Source: Archivesica marissinica
Taxonomy: Eukaryota; Mollusca; Bivalvia; Venerida; Vesicomyidae
NCBI GenBank assembly: GCA_014843695.1
Contig: JABXNX010000105.1
Coordinates: 1-64,000, forward strand
Length of the DNA stretch: 64,000 bases
Direction: 5' to 3'
Below, one piece after another: positions 24,901 to 42,900 of this stretch. The translations under genes and the position numbers were made by a program. Every line of letters starts with the position of its first letter. The stretch's first letter is position 1. The notes below the pieces were generated by a model. The model saw nothing but the letters and a program-made list of their open reading frames with translations. It was not told the origin of the DNA and ran no database searches.

Positions 24901-27900
24901 AACTCACAATGTCACATTTACTGATATAATATAATACATATAGAATGCACATTGTTACATTTACTGATATAATATAATACATATAGAACACACACTGTTA
25001 CATTTACTGATATAATATAATACATATATAACTCACACTGTTATATTTACTGATATAATATATAATACATATAGAACACACACTGTTATATTTACTGATA
25101 TAATATAATACATATATATGCACACAATACATATAGAATGCACACTGTTACATTTACTGATATAATATAATACATATAGAACTCACACTGTTACATTTAC
25201 TGATATAATATAATACATATAGAACTCAACACTGTTACATTTACTGATATAATATAATACATATAGAACGCATACTGTTACATATACTGATATAATATAA
25301 TACATATAGAACGCACACTGTTACATTTACTGATATAATATAATACATATAGAACACGCACTGTTACATATACTGATATAATATAATACATATAGAACGC
25401 ACACTGTTACATTTACTGATATAATATAATACATATAGAACACGCACTGTTACATTTACAGATATAATATAATACATATAGAACGCACACTGTTACATTT
25501 ACTGATATAATACATATAGAACACACACTGTTACATTTACTGATATAATACATATAGAACTCAACACTGTTATATTTACTGATATAATATAATACATATA
25601 GAATGCACATTGTTACATTTACTGATATAATATAATACATATAGAATGCACACTTCCATTTACTGATACAATATAATACATATAGAACACACTGTTACAT
25701 TTACTGATATAATACATATAGAACACACACTGTTACATTTACTGATATAATATAATACATATAGAATGCACATTGTTACATTTACTGATATAATATAATA
25801 CATATAGAAAGCACACTGTTATATTTACTGATATAATATAATACATATAGAATGCACACTGTTACATTTACTGATATAATATAATACATATAGAACACAC
25901 ACTGTTACATTTACTGATATAATATAATACATATAGAACACACACTGTTACATTTACTGATATAATACATATAGAACGCACAATGTTACATTTACTGATA
26001 TAATATAATCCATATAGAACACACTGTTATATTTACTGATATAATATAATACATATAGAACGCACACTGTTACATTTACTGATATAATATAATACATATA
26101 GAATGCACACAATACATATAGAATGCACACTGTTACATTTACTGATATAATATAATACACATAGAACACACACTGTTACATTTACTGATATAATATAATA
26201 CATATAGAACTCACACTGTTACATTTACTGATATAATATAATACATATAGAACACCACTGTTACATTTACTGATATAATATAATACATATAGAACGCACA
26301 CTGTTACATTTACTGATATAATATAATACATATATAACTCACACTGTTATATTTACTGATATAATATAATACATATAGAACACACACTGTTACATTTACT
26401 GATATTATATAATACATATAGAACGCACACTGTTACATTTACTGATATAATATAATACATATAGAATGCACATGTTACATTTACTGATATAATATAATAT
26501 ATAAACACACACTGTTATATTTACTGATATATATAATACATATAGAACTCACAATGTTACATTTACTGATATAATATAATACATATAGAATGCACATTGT
26601 TACATTTACTGATATAATAAATACATATAAACACACACTGTTACATTTACTGATATAATATAATACATATAGAACACACTGTTATATTTACTGATATAAT
26701 ATAATACATATATAATGCACACAGTACATATAGAATGCACACTGTTACATTTACTGATATAATATAATACATATAAAACTCACACTGTTACATTTACTGA
26801 TATAATATAATACATATAGAACTCACACTGTTACATTTACTGATATAATATAATACATATAGAACGCATACTGTTACATATACTGATATAATATAATACA
26901 TATAGAACGCACACTGTTACATTTACTGATATAATATAATACATATAGAACACGTACTGTTACATATACTGATATAATATAATACATATAGAACGCACAC
27001 TGTTACATTTACTGATATAATATAATACATATAGAACATGCACTGTTACATTTACAGATATAATATAATACATATAGAACGCACACTGTTATATTTACTG
27101 ATATAATATAATACATATAGAACACACACTGTTACATTTACTGATATAATACATATAGAACTCAACACTGTTATATTTACTGATATAATATAATACATAT
27201 AGAATGCACACTTCCATTTACTGATACAATATAATACATATAGAACACACACTGTTACATTTACTGATATAATACATATAGAACGCACAATGTTACATTT
27301 ACTAATATAATACATATAGAACACACACTGTTACATTTACTGATATAATATAATACATATAGAACTCAACACTGTTACATTTACTGATATAATATAATAC
27401 ATATAGAATGCACATTGTTACATTTACTGATATAATATAATACATATAGAAAGCACACTGTTATATTTACTGATATAATATAATACATATACAATGCACA
27501 CTGTTACATTTACTGATATAATATAATGCATATAGAACACACACTGTTACATTTACTGATATTATATAATATAGAATGCACACTGTTACATTTACTGATA
27601 TAATATAATACATATATAACTCACACTGTTATATTTACTGATATAATATAATACATATAGAACACACACTGTTACATTTACTGATATAATATAATACATA
27701 TAGAACGCACACTGTTACATTTACTGATATAATATAATACATATAGAATGCACATTGTTACATTTACTGATATAATATAATACATATAGAACACACACTG
27801 TTATATTTACTGATATAATATAATACATATAGAACTCACAATGTCACATTTACTGATATAATATAATACATATAGAATGCACATTGTTACATTTACTGAT

Positions 27901-30900
27901 ATAATATAATACATATAGAACACACACTGTTACATTTACTGATATAATATAATACATATATAACTCACACTGTTATATTTACTGATATAATATATATACA
28001 TATAGAACACACACTGTTATATTTACTGATATAATATAATACATATATAATGCCACAATACATATAGAATGCACACTGTTACATTTACTGATATAATATA
28101 ATACATATAGAACTCACACTGTTACATTTACTGATATAATATAATACATATAGAACTCAACACTGTTACATTTACTGATATAATATAATACATATAGAAC
28201 GCACACTGTTACATTTACTGATATAATATAATACATATAGAACGCACACTGTTACATTTACTGATATAATATAATACATATAGAACACACACTGTTACAT
28301 TTACTGATATAATATAATACATATAGAACGCACACTGTTACATTTACTGATATAATATAATACATATAGAACACGCACTGTTACATTTACTGATATAATA
28401 TAATACATATAGAACGCACACTGTTACATTTACTGATATAATATAATACATATAGAACACACACTGTTACTTTACTGATATAATACATATAGAACTCACA
28501 CTGTTACATTTACTGATATAATATAATACATATAGAATGCACATTGTTACATTTACTGATATAATATAATACATATAGAATGCACACTTCCATTTACTGA
28601 TACAATATAATACATATAGAACACACACTGTTACATTTACTGATATAATACATATAGAACACACACTGTTACATTTACTGATATAATATAATACATATAG
28701 AATGCACACTGTTACATTTACTGATATAATATAATACATATAGAAAGCACACTGTTATATTTACTGATATAATATAATACATATAGAATGCACACTGTTA
28801 CATTTACTGATATAATATAATACATATAGAACACACACTGTTACATTTACTGATATAATATAATACATATAGAACACACACTGTTACATTTACTGATATA
28901 ATACATATAGAACGCACAATGTTACATTTACTGATATAATATAATCCATATAGAACACACTGTTATATTTACTGATATAATATAATACATATAGAACGCA
29001 CACTGTTACATTTACTGATATAATATAATACATATAGAATGCACACAATACATATAGAATGCACACTGTTACATTTACTGATATAATATAATACACATAG
29101 AACACACACTGTTACATTTACTGATATAATATAATACATATAGAACTCACACTGTTACATTTACTGATATAATATAATACATATAGAACACACACTGTTA
29201 CATTTACTGCTATAATATAATACATATAGATCGCACACTGTTACATTTACTGATATAATATAATACATATATAACTCACACTGTTATATTTACTGATATA
29301 ATATAATACATATAGAACACACACTGTTACATTTACTGATATTATATAATACATATAGAACGCACACTGTTACATTTACTGATATAATATAATACATATA
29401 GAATGCACATTGTTACATTTACTGATATAATATAATACATATAGAACACACACTGTTATATTTACTGATATAATATAATACATATAGAACTCACAATGTT
29501 ACATTTACTGATATAATATAATACATATAGAATGCACATTGTTACATTTACTGATATAATATAATACATATAGAACACACACTGTTACATTTACTGATAT
29601 AATATATAATACATATAGAACACACACTGTTATATTTACTGATATAATATAATACATATATAATGCACACAGTACATATAGAATGCACACTGTTACATTT
29701 ACTGATATAATATAATACATATAAAACTCACACTGTTACATTTACTGATATAATATAATACATATAGAACTCAACACTGTTACATTTACTGATATAATAT
29801 AATACATATAGAACGCATACTGTTACATATACTGATATAATATAATACATATAGAACGCACACTGTTACATTTACTGATATAATATAATACATATAGAAC
29901 ACGTACTGTTACATATACTGATATAATATAATACATATAGAACGCACACTGTTACATTTACTGATATAATATAATACATATAGAACATGCACTGTTACAT
30001 TTACAGATATAATATAATACATATAGAACGCACACTGTTACATTTACTGATATAATATAATACATATAGAACACACACTGTTACATTTACTGATATAATA
30101 CATATAGAACTCAACACTGTTATATTTACTGATATAATATAATACATATAGAATGCACACTTCCATTTACTGATACAATATAATACATATAGAACACACA
30201 CTGTTACATTTACTGATATAATACATATAGAACGCACAATGTTACATTTACTAATATAATACATATAGAACACACACTGTTACATTTACTGATATAATAT
30301 AATACATATAGAACTCACACTGTTACATTTACTGATATAATATAATACATATAGAATGCACATTGTTACATTTACTGATATAATATAATACATATAGAAA
30401 GCACACTGTTATATTTACTGATATAATATAATACATATACAATGCACACTGTTACATTTACTGATATAATATAATGCATATAGAACACACACTGTTATAT
30501 TTACTGATATAATATAATACATATAGAAAGCACACTGTTACATTTACTGATATAATATAATACATATATAACACACACTGTTACATTTACTGATATAATA
30601 TAATACATATAGAACACACACTTACATTTACTGATATAATATAATACATATAGAACTCACACTGTTACATTTACTGATATAATATAATACATATAGAACA
30701 CACACTGTTACATTTACTACTATAATATAATACATATAGAACGCACACTGTTACATTTACTGATATAATATAATACATATATAACTCACACTGTTATATT
30801 TACTGATATAATATAATACATATAGAACACACACTGTTACATTTACTGATATTATATAATACATATAGAACGCACACTGTTACATTTACTGATATAATAT

Positions 30901-33900
30901 AATACATATAGAATGCACATTGTTACATTTACTGATATAATATAATACATATAGAACACACACTGTTATATTTACTGATATAATATAATACATATAGAAT
31001 GCACATTGTTACATTTACTGATATAATATAATACATATAGAACACACACTGTTACATTTACTGATATAATATATAATACATATAGAACACACACTGTTAT
31101 ATTTACTGATATAATATAATACATATATAATGCACACAATACATATAGAATGCACACTGTTACATTTACTGATATAATATAATACATATAAAACTCACAC
31201 TGTTACATTTACTGATATAATATAATACATATAGAACTCAACACTGTTACATTTACTGATATAATATAATACATATAGAACGCATACTGTTACATATACT
31301 GATATAATATAATACATATAGAACGCACACTGTTACATTTACTGATATTATAGAACACGCACTGTTACATATACTGATATAATATAATACATATAGAACG
31401 CACACTGTTACATTTACTGATATAATATAATACATATAGAACACGCACTGTTACATTTACAGATATAATATAATACATATAGAACGCACACTGTTACATT
31501 TACTGATATAATATAATACATATAGAACACACACTGTTACATTTACTGATATAATACATATAGAACTCAACACTGTTATATTTACTGATATAATATAATA
31601 CATATAGAATGCACATTGTTACATTTACTGATATAATATAATACATATAGAATGCACACTTCCATTTACTGATACAATATAATACATATAGAACACACAC
31701 TGTTACATTTACTGATATAATACATATAGAACGCACAATGTTACATTTACTGATATAATATAATACATATAGAACACACACTGTTATATTTACTGATATA
31801 ATATAATACATATAGAACACACACTGTTACATTTACTGATATAATATAATACATATAGAACTCACACTGTTACATTTACTGATATAATATAATACATATA
31901 GAATGCACATTGTTACATTTACTGATATAATATAATACATATAGAAAGCACACTGTTATATTTACTGATATAATATAATACATATAGAATGCACACTGTT
32001 ACATTTACTGATATAATATAATGCATATAGAACACACACTGTTATATTTACTGATATAATATAATACATATAGAAAGCACACTGTTACATTTACTGATAT
32101 AATATAATACATATATAACACACACTGTTACATTTACTGATATAATATAATACATATAGAACACACACTTACATTTACTGATATAATATAATACATATAG
32201 AACTCACACTGTTACATTTACTGATATAATATAATACATATAGAACACACACTGTTACATTTACTGTATAATATAATACATATAGAACGCACACTGTTAC
32301 ATTTACTGATATAATATAATACATATATAACTCACACTGTTATATTTACTGATATAATATAATACATATAGAACACACACTGTTACATTTACTGATATAA
32401 TACATATAGAACGCACACTGTTACATTTACTGATATAATATAATACATATAGAATGCACATTGTTACATTTACTGATATAATATAATACATATAGAACAC
32501 ACACTGTTACATTTACTGATATAATATAATACATATAGAATGCACATTGTTACATTTACTGATATAATATAATACATATAGAACACACACTGTTACATTT
32601 ACTGATATAATATATAATACATATAGAACACACACTGTTATATTTACTGATAATATAATACATATAATGCCACAGTACATATAGAATGCACACTGTTACA
32701 TTTACTGATATAATATAATACATATAACTCACACTGTTACATTTACTGATATAATATAATACATATAGAACTCACACTGTTACATTTACTGATATAATAT
32801 AATACATATAGAACGCACACTGTTACATTTACTGATATAATATAATACATATAGAACGCACACTGTTACATTTACTGATATAATATAATACATATAGAAC
32901 GCACACTGTTACATTTACTGATATAATATAATACATATAGAACACGCACTGTTACATTTACAGATATAATATAATACATATAGAACGCACACTGTTACAT
33001 TTACTGATATAATATAATACATATAGAACACACACTGTTACATTTACTGATATAATATAGAATCAACTGTTATATTTACTGATATAATATAATACATATA
33101 GAATGCACATGTTACATTTACTGATAATATAATACATATAGAACACACACTGTTACATTTACTGATATAATATAATACATATAGAACACACACTGTTACA
33201 TTTACTGATATAATATAATACATATAGAACACACACTGTTACATTTACTGATATAATATAATACATATAGAACACACACTGTTACATTTACTGATATAAT
33301 ATAATACATATAGAACACACACTGTTACATTTACTGATATAATATAATACATATAGAACTCACACTGTTATATTTACTGATATAATATAATACATATAGA
33401 ATGCACACTGTTACATTTACTGATATAATATAATACATATAGAACGCACACTGTTACATTTACTGATATAATATAATACATATAGAACACACACTGTTAC
33501 ATTTACTGATATAATATAATACATATAGAACACACACTGTTACATTTACTGATATAATATAATACATATAGAACACACACTGTTACATTNNNNNNNNNNN
33601 NNNNNNNNNNNNNNNNNNNNNNNNNNNNNNNNNNNNNNNNNNNNNNNNNNNNNNNNNNNNNNNNNNNNNNNNNNNNNNNNNNNNNNNNNNNNNNNNNNNN
33701 NNNNNNNNNNNNNNNNNNNNNNNNNNNNNNNNNNNNNNNNNNNNNNNNNNNNNNNNNNNNNNNNNNNNNNNNNNNNNNNNNNNNNNNNNNNNNNNNNNNN
33801 NNNNNNNNNNNNNNNNNNNNNNNNNNNNNNNNNNNNNNNNNNNNNNNNNNNNNNNNNNNNNNNNNNNNNNNNNNNNNNNNNNNNNNNNNNNNNNNNNNNN

Positions 33901-36900
33901 NNNNNNNNNNNNNNNNNNNNNNNNNNNNNNNNNNNNNNNNNNNNNNNNNNNNNNNNNNNNNNNNNNNNNNNNNNNNNNNNNNNNNNNNNNNNNNNNNNNN
34001 NNNNNNNNNNNNNNNNNNNNNNNNNNNNNNNNNNNNNNNNNNNNNNNNNNNNNNNNNNNNNNNNNNNNNNNNNNNNNNNNNNNNNNNNNNNNNNNNNNNN
34101 NNNNNNNNNNNNNNNNNNNNNNNNNNNNNNNNNNNNNNNNNNNNNNNNNNNNNNNNNNNNNNNNNNNNNNNNNNNNNNNNNNNNNNNNNNNNNNNNNNNN
34201 NNNNNNNNNNNNNNNNNNNNNNNNNNNNNNNNNNNNNNNNNNNNNNNNNNNNNNNNNNNNNNNNNNNNNNNNNNNNNNNNNNNNNNNNNNNNNNNNNNNN
34301 NNNNNNNNNNNNNNNNNNNNNNNNNNNNNNNNNNNNNNNNNNNNNNNNNNNNNNNNNNNNNNNNNNNNNNNNNNNNNNNNNNNNNNNNNNNNNNNNNNNN
34401 NNNNNNNNNNNNNNNNNNNNNNNNNNNNNNNNNNNNNNNNNNNNNNNNNNNNNNNNNNNNNNNNNNNNNNNNNNNNNNNNNNNNNNNNNNNNNNNNNNNN
34501 NNNNNNNNNNNNNNNNNNNNNNNNNNNNNNNNNNNNNNNNNNNNNNNNNNNNNNNNNNNNNNNNNNNNNNNNNNNNNNNNNNNNNNNNNTTACTGATATA
34601 ATATAATACATATAGAACACACACTTACATTTACTGATATAATATAATACATATAGAACACACACTGTTACATTTACTGATATAATATAATACATATAGA
34701 ACACACACTGTTACATTTACTGATATAATATAATACATATAGAACGCACACTGTTACATTTACTGATATAATATAATACATATAGAACACACACTGTTAC
34801 ATTTACTGATATAATATAATACATATAGAACACACACTGTTACATTTACTGATATAATATAATACATATAGAACGCACACTGTTACATTTACTGATATAA
34901 TATAATACATATAGAACACACACTGTTACATTTACTGATATAATATAATACATATAGAACACACACTGTTACATTTACTGATATAATATAATACATATAG
35001 AACACACGCTGTTACATTTACTGATATAATATAATACATATAGAACACACACTGTTACATTTACTGATATAATATAATACATATAGAACACACACTGTTA
35101 CATTTACTGATATAATATAATACATATAGAACACACACTGTTACATTTACTGATATAATATAATACATATAGAACACACGCTGTTACATTTACTTATATA
35201 ATATAATACATATAGAACACACACTGTTACATTTACTTATATAATATAATACATATAGAACACACACTGTTACATTTACTGATATAATATAATACATATA
35301 GAACGCACGCTGTTACATTTACTTATATAATATAATACATATAGAACGCACACTGTTACATTTACTTATATAATATAATACATATAGAACACACACTGTT
35401 ACATTTACTTATATAATATAATACATATAGAACACACACTGTTACATTTACTTATATAATATAATACATATAGAACACACACTGTTACATTTACTTATAT
35501 AATATAATACATATAGAACACACACTGTTACATTTACTTATATAATATAATACATATAGAACACACACTGTTACATTTACTGATATAATATAATACATAT
35601 AGAACACACGCTGTTACATTTACTGATATAATACATATAGAACACACACTGTTACATTTACTGATATAATATAATACATATAGAACACACACTGTTACAT
35701 TTACTTATATAATATAATACATATAGAACACACGCTGTTACATTTACTTATATAATATAATACATATAGAACACACACTGTTACATTTACTTATATAATA
35801 TAATACATATAGAACACACGCTGTTACATTTACTTATATAATACATATAGAACACACACTGTTACATTTACTGATATAATATAATACATATAGAACACAC
35901 GCTGTTACATTTACTTATATAATACATATAGAACACACGCTGTTACATTTACTGATATAATATAATACATATAGAACACACACTGTTACATTTACTTATA
36001 TAATATAATACATATAGAACACACACTGTTACATTTACTGATATAATATAATACATATAGAACACACACTGTTACATTTACTGATATAATATAATACATA
36101 TAGAACACACGCTGTTACATTTACTTATATAATACATATAGAACACACACTGTTACATTTACTGATATAATATAATACATATAGAACACACACTGTTACA
36201 TTTACTGATATAATATAATACATATAGAACACACACTGTTACATTTACTGATATAATATAATACATATAGAACGCACACTGTTACATTTACTGATATAAT
36301 ATAATACATATAGAACACACACTGTTACATTTACTGATATAATATAATACATATAGAACGCACACTGTTACATTTACTGATATAATATAATACATATAGA
36401 ACACACGCTGTTACATTTACTGATATAATATAATACATATAGAACACACACTGTTACATTTACTGATATAATATAATACATATAGAACACACACTGTTAC
36501 ATTTACTGATATAATATAATACATATAGAACACACACTGTTACATTTACTGATATAATATAATACATATAGAACACACACTGTTACATATACTGATATAA
36601 TATAATACATATAGAACACACACTGTTACATTTACTGATATAATATAATACATATAGAACACACGCTGTTACATTTACTGATATAATATAATACATATAG
36701 AACACACGCTGTTACATTTACTGATATAATATAATACATATAGAACACACGCTGTTACATTTACTGATATAATATAATACATATAGAACACACGCTGTTA
36801 CATTTACTTATATAATATAATACATATAGAACACACACTGTTACATTTACTTATATAATATAATACATATAGAACACACGCTGTTACATTTACTTATATA

Positions 36901-39900
36901 ATAACAAAACACACACACATTTACTATAATATATACATATAGAACACACACTGTTACATTTACTTATATAATATAATACATATAGAACACACGCTGTTAC
37001 ATTTACTTATATAATATAATACATATAGAACACACACTGTTACATTTACTGATATAATATAATACTATAGCACACTGTTACATTACTATATAATACATAT
37101 AGAACACACACTGTTACATTTACTTATATAATATAATACATATAGAACACACACTGTTACATTTACTTATATAATATAATACATATAGAACACACGCTGT
37201 TACATTTACTTATATAATATAATACATATAGAACACACACTGTTACATTTACTTATATAATATAATACATATAGAACACACGCTGTTACATTTACTGATA
37301 TAATATAATACATATAGAACACACACTGTTACATTTACTGATATAATATAATACATATAGAACACACACTGTTACATTTACTTATATAATACATATAGAA
37401 CACACGCTGTTACATTTACTGATATAATATAATACATATAGAACACACCTGTTACATTTACTTATATAATATAATACATATAGAACACACACTGTTACAT
37501 TTACTGATATAATATAATACATATAGAACACACACTGTTACATTTACTGATATAATATAATACATATAGAACACACACTGTTACATTTACTTATATAATA
37601 CATATAGAACACACACTGTTACATTTACTGATATAATATAATACATATAGAACACACACTGTTACATTTACTGATATAATATAATACATATAGAACACAC
37701 ACTGTTACATTTACTGATATAATATAATACATATAGAACACACACTGTTACATTTACTGATATAATATAATACATATAGAACACACACTGTTACATTTAC
37801 TGATATAATATAATACATATAGAACACACGCTGTTACATTTACTGATATAATATAATACATATAGAACACACGCTGTTACATTTACTGATATAATATAAT
37901 ACATATAGAACACACGCTGTTACATTTACTGATATAATATAATACATATAGAACACACACTGTTACATTTACTGATATAATATAATACATATAGAACACA
38001 CACTGTTACATTTACTGATATAATATAATACATATAGAACGCATACTGTTACATATACTGATATAATATAATACATATAGAACACACACTGTTACATATA
38101 CTGATATAATATAATACATATAGAACGCACGCTGTTACATTTACTGATATAATATAATACATATAGAACACACGCTGTTACATTTACTGATATAATATAA
38201 TACATATAGAACACACGCTGTTACATTTACTGATATAATATAATACATATAGAACACACGCTGTTACATTTACTTATATAATATAATACATATAGAACAC
38301 ACACTGTTACATTTACAGATATAATATAATACATATAGAACACACGCTGTTACATTTACTTATATAATATAATACATATAGAACACACACTGTTACATTT
38401 ACTGATATAATATAATACATATAGAACACACGCTGTTACATTTACTTATATAATATAATACATATAGAACACACGCTGTTACATTTACTTATATAATATA
38501 ATACATATAGAACACACACTGTTACATTTACTTATATAATATAATACATATAGAACACACACTGTTACATTTACTTATATAATATAATACATATAGAACA
38601 CACACTGTTACATTTACTTATATAATATAATACATATAGAACACACACTGTTACATTTACTTATATAATATAATACATATAGAACACACGCTGTTACATT
38701 TACTTATATAATATAATACATATAGAACACACACTGTTACATTTACAGATATAATATAATACATATAGAACACACGCTGTTACATTTACTGATATAATAC
38801 ATATAGAACACACACTGTTACATTTACTGATATAATATAATACATATAGAACACACACTGTTACATTTACTTATATAATATAATACATATAGAACACACG
38901 CTGTTACATTTACTTATATAATATAATACATATAGAACACACACTGTTACATTTACTTATATAATATAATACATATAGAACACACGCTGTTACATTTACT
39001 TATATAATACATATAGAACACACGCTGTTACATTTACTGATATAATATAATACATATAGAACACACGCTGTTACATTTACTTATATAATACATATAGAAC
39101 ACACGCTGTTACATTTACTGATATAATATAATACATATAGAACACACGCTGTTACATTTACTTATATAATATAATACATATAGAACACACGCTGTTACAT
39201 TTACTGATATAATATAATACATATAGAACACACGCTGTTACATTTACTGATATAATATAATACATATAGAACACACGCTGTTACATTTACTTATATAATA
39301 CATATAGAACACACACTGTTACATTACTTATATAATATAATACATATAGAACACACGCTGTTACATTTACTGATATAATATAATACATATAGAACACACG
39401 CTGTTACATTTACTGATATAATATAATACATATAGAACACACGCTGTTACATTTACTGATATAATATAATACATATAGAACACACGCTGTTACATTTACT
39501 GATATAATATAATACATATAGAACACACACTGTTACATTTACTGATATAATATAATACATATAGAACACACGCTGTTACATTTACTTATATAATATAATA
39601 CATATAGAACACACGCTGTTACATTTACTGATATAATATAATACATATAGAACACACACTGTTACATTTACTGATATAATATAATACATATAGAACACAC
39701 GCTGTTACATTTACTGATATAATATAATACATATAGAACACACGCTGTTACATTTACTGATATAATATAATACATATAGAACACACGCTGTTACATTTAC
39801 TTATATAATATAATACATATAGAACACACGCTGTTACATTTACTTATATAATATAATACATATAGAACACACGCTGTTACATTACTTATATAATATAATA

Positions 39901-42900
39901 CATATAGAACACACGCTGTTACATTTACTATATAAATATACATATAGAACACACGCTGTTACATTTACTTATATAATATAATACATATAGAACACACACT
40001 GTTACATTTACTTATATAATATAATACATATAGAACACACGCTGTTACATTTACTTATATAATATAATACATATAGAACACACACTGTTACATTTACTGA
40101 TATAATATAATACATATAGAACACACACTGTTACATTTACTTATATAATATAATACATATAGAACACACACTGTTACATTTACTGATATAATACATATAG
40201 AACACACACTGTTACATTTACTGATATAATACATATAGAACACACACTGTTACATTTACTGATATAATACATATAGAACGCACGCTGTTACATTTACTGA
40301 TATAATACATATAGAACACGCACTGTTACATTTATAGATATAATATAATACATATAGAACGCACGCTGTTACATTTACTGATATAATATAATACATATAG
40401 AACGCACACTGTTACATTTACTGATATAATATAATACATATAGAATGCACACTGTTACATTTACTGATATAATATAATACATATAGAACACACACTGTTA
40501 CATTTACTGATATAATATAATACATATAGAACTCACACTGTTACATTTACTGATATAATATAATACATATAGAACGCACACTGTTACATTTACTGATATA
40601 ATACATATAGAACGCACACTGTTACATTTACTGATATAATATAATACATATAGAACACACACTGTTACATTTACTGATATAATATAATACATATAGAACG
40701 CACACTGTTACATTTACTGATATAATATAATACATATAGAACACACACTGTTACATTTACTGATATAATATAATACATATAGAACGCACACTGTTATATT
40801 TACTGATATAATATAATACATATAGAACACACACTGTTACATTTACTGATATAATACATATAGAACGCACACTGTTACATTTACTGATATAATATAATAC
40901 ATATAGAATGCACACTTACATTTACTGATATAATATAATACATATAGAACACACACTGTTACATTTACTGATATAATACATATAGAACGCACACTGTTAC
41001 ATTTACTAATATAATACATATAGAACACACACTGTTACATTTACTGATATAATATAATACATATAGAACCACACTGTTACATTTACTGATATAATATAAT
41101 ACATATAGAACACACACTGTTACATTTACTGATATAATATAATACATATAGAACACACACTGTTACATTTACTGATATAATATAATACATATAGAACACA
41201 CGCTGTTACATTTACTGATATAATATAATACATATAGAACACACACTGTTACATTTACTGATATAATATAATACATATAGAACACACGCTGTTACATTTA
41301 CTTATATAATACATATAGAACACACGCTGTTACATTTACTTATATAATATAATACATATAGAACACACTGTTACATTTACTTATATATACATATAGAACA
41401 CACACTGTTACATTTACTGATATATACATATAGAACACACGCTGTTACATTTACTTATATAATACATATAGAACACACACTGTTACATTTACTTATATAA
41501 TACATATAGAACACACGCTGTTACATTTACTGATATAATACATATAGAACACACACTGTTACATTTACTTATATAATACATATAGAACACACGCTGTTAC
41601 ATTTACTGATATAATACATATAGAACACACACTGTTACATTTACTTATATAATACATATAGAACACACACTGTTACATTTACTGATATAATACATATAGA
41701 ACACACGCTGTTACATTTACTGATATAATATATACATATAGAACACACAATGTTACATTTACTGATAAATATAATACATATAGAACACACACTGTTACAT
41801 TTACTGATATAATACATATAGAACACACACTGTTACATTTACTGATATAATATAATACATATAGAACACACACTGTTACATTTACTGATATAATACATAT
41901 AGAACACACGCTGTTACATTTACTGATATAATATAATACATATAGAACACACAATGTTACATTTACTGATATAATATAATACATATAGAACACACGCTGT
42001 TACATTTACTGAAAATATAATACATATAGAACACACGCTGTTACATTTACTGATATAATACATATAGAACACACACTGTTACATTTACTGATATAATACA
42101 TATAGAACACACACTGTTACATTTACTGATAGAATATAATACATATAGAACACACACTGTTACATTTACTGATATAATACATATAGAACACACACTGTTA
42201 CATTTACTGATATAATACATATAGAACACACACTGTTACATTTACTGATATAATACATATAGAACACACACTGTTACATTTACTGATATAATACATATAG
42301 AACACACGCTGTTACATTTACTGATATAATACATATAGAACACACACTGTTACATTTACTGATATAATACATATAGAACACACACTGTTACATTTACTGA
42401 TATAATACATATAGAACACACGCTGTTACATTTACTTATATAATACATATAGAACACACACTGTTACATATACTGATATAATACATATAGAACACACACT
42501 GTTACATTTACTGATATAATACATATAGAACACACGCTGTTACATTTACAGATATAATACATATAGAACTCACACTGTTACATTTACAGATATAATACAT
42601 ATAGAACTCACACTGTTACATTTACTGATATAATATAATACATATAGAACTCACACTGTTACATTTACTGATATAATATAATACATATAGAACTCACACT
42701 GTTACATTTACTTATATAATATAATACATATAGAACTCACACTGTTACATTTACTGATATAATATAATACATATAGAACGCACGCTGTTACATTTACTTA
42801 TATAATATAATACATATAGAACACACACTGTTACATTTACTGATATAATATAATACATATAGAACGCACGCTGTTACATTTACTTATATAATATAATACA

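Noticed and set aside
33503..34704. Two 373-codon frames across the gap
   Set aside because: They consist mainly of the 1000-N run.
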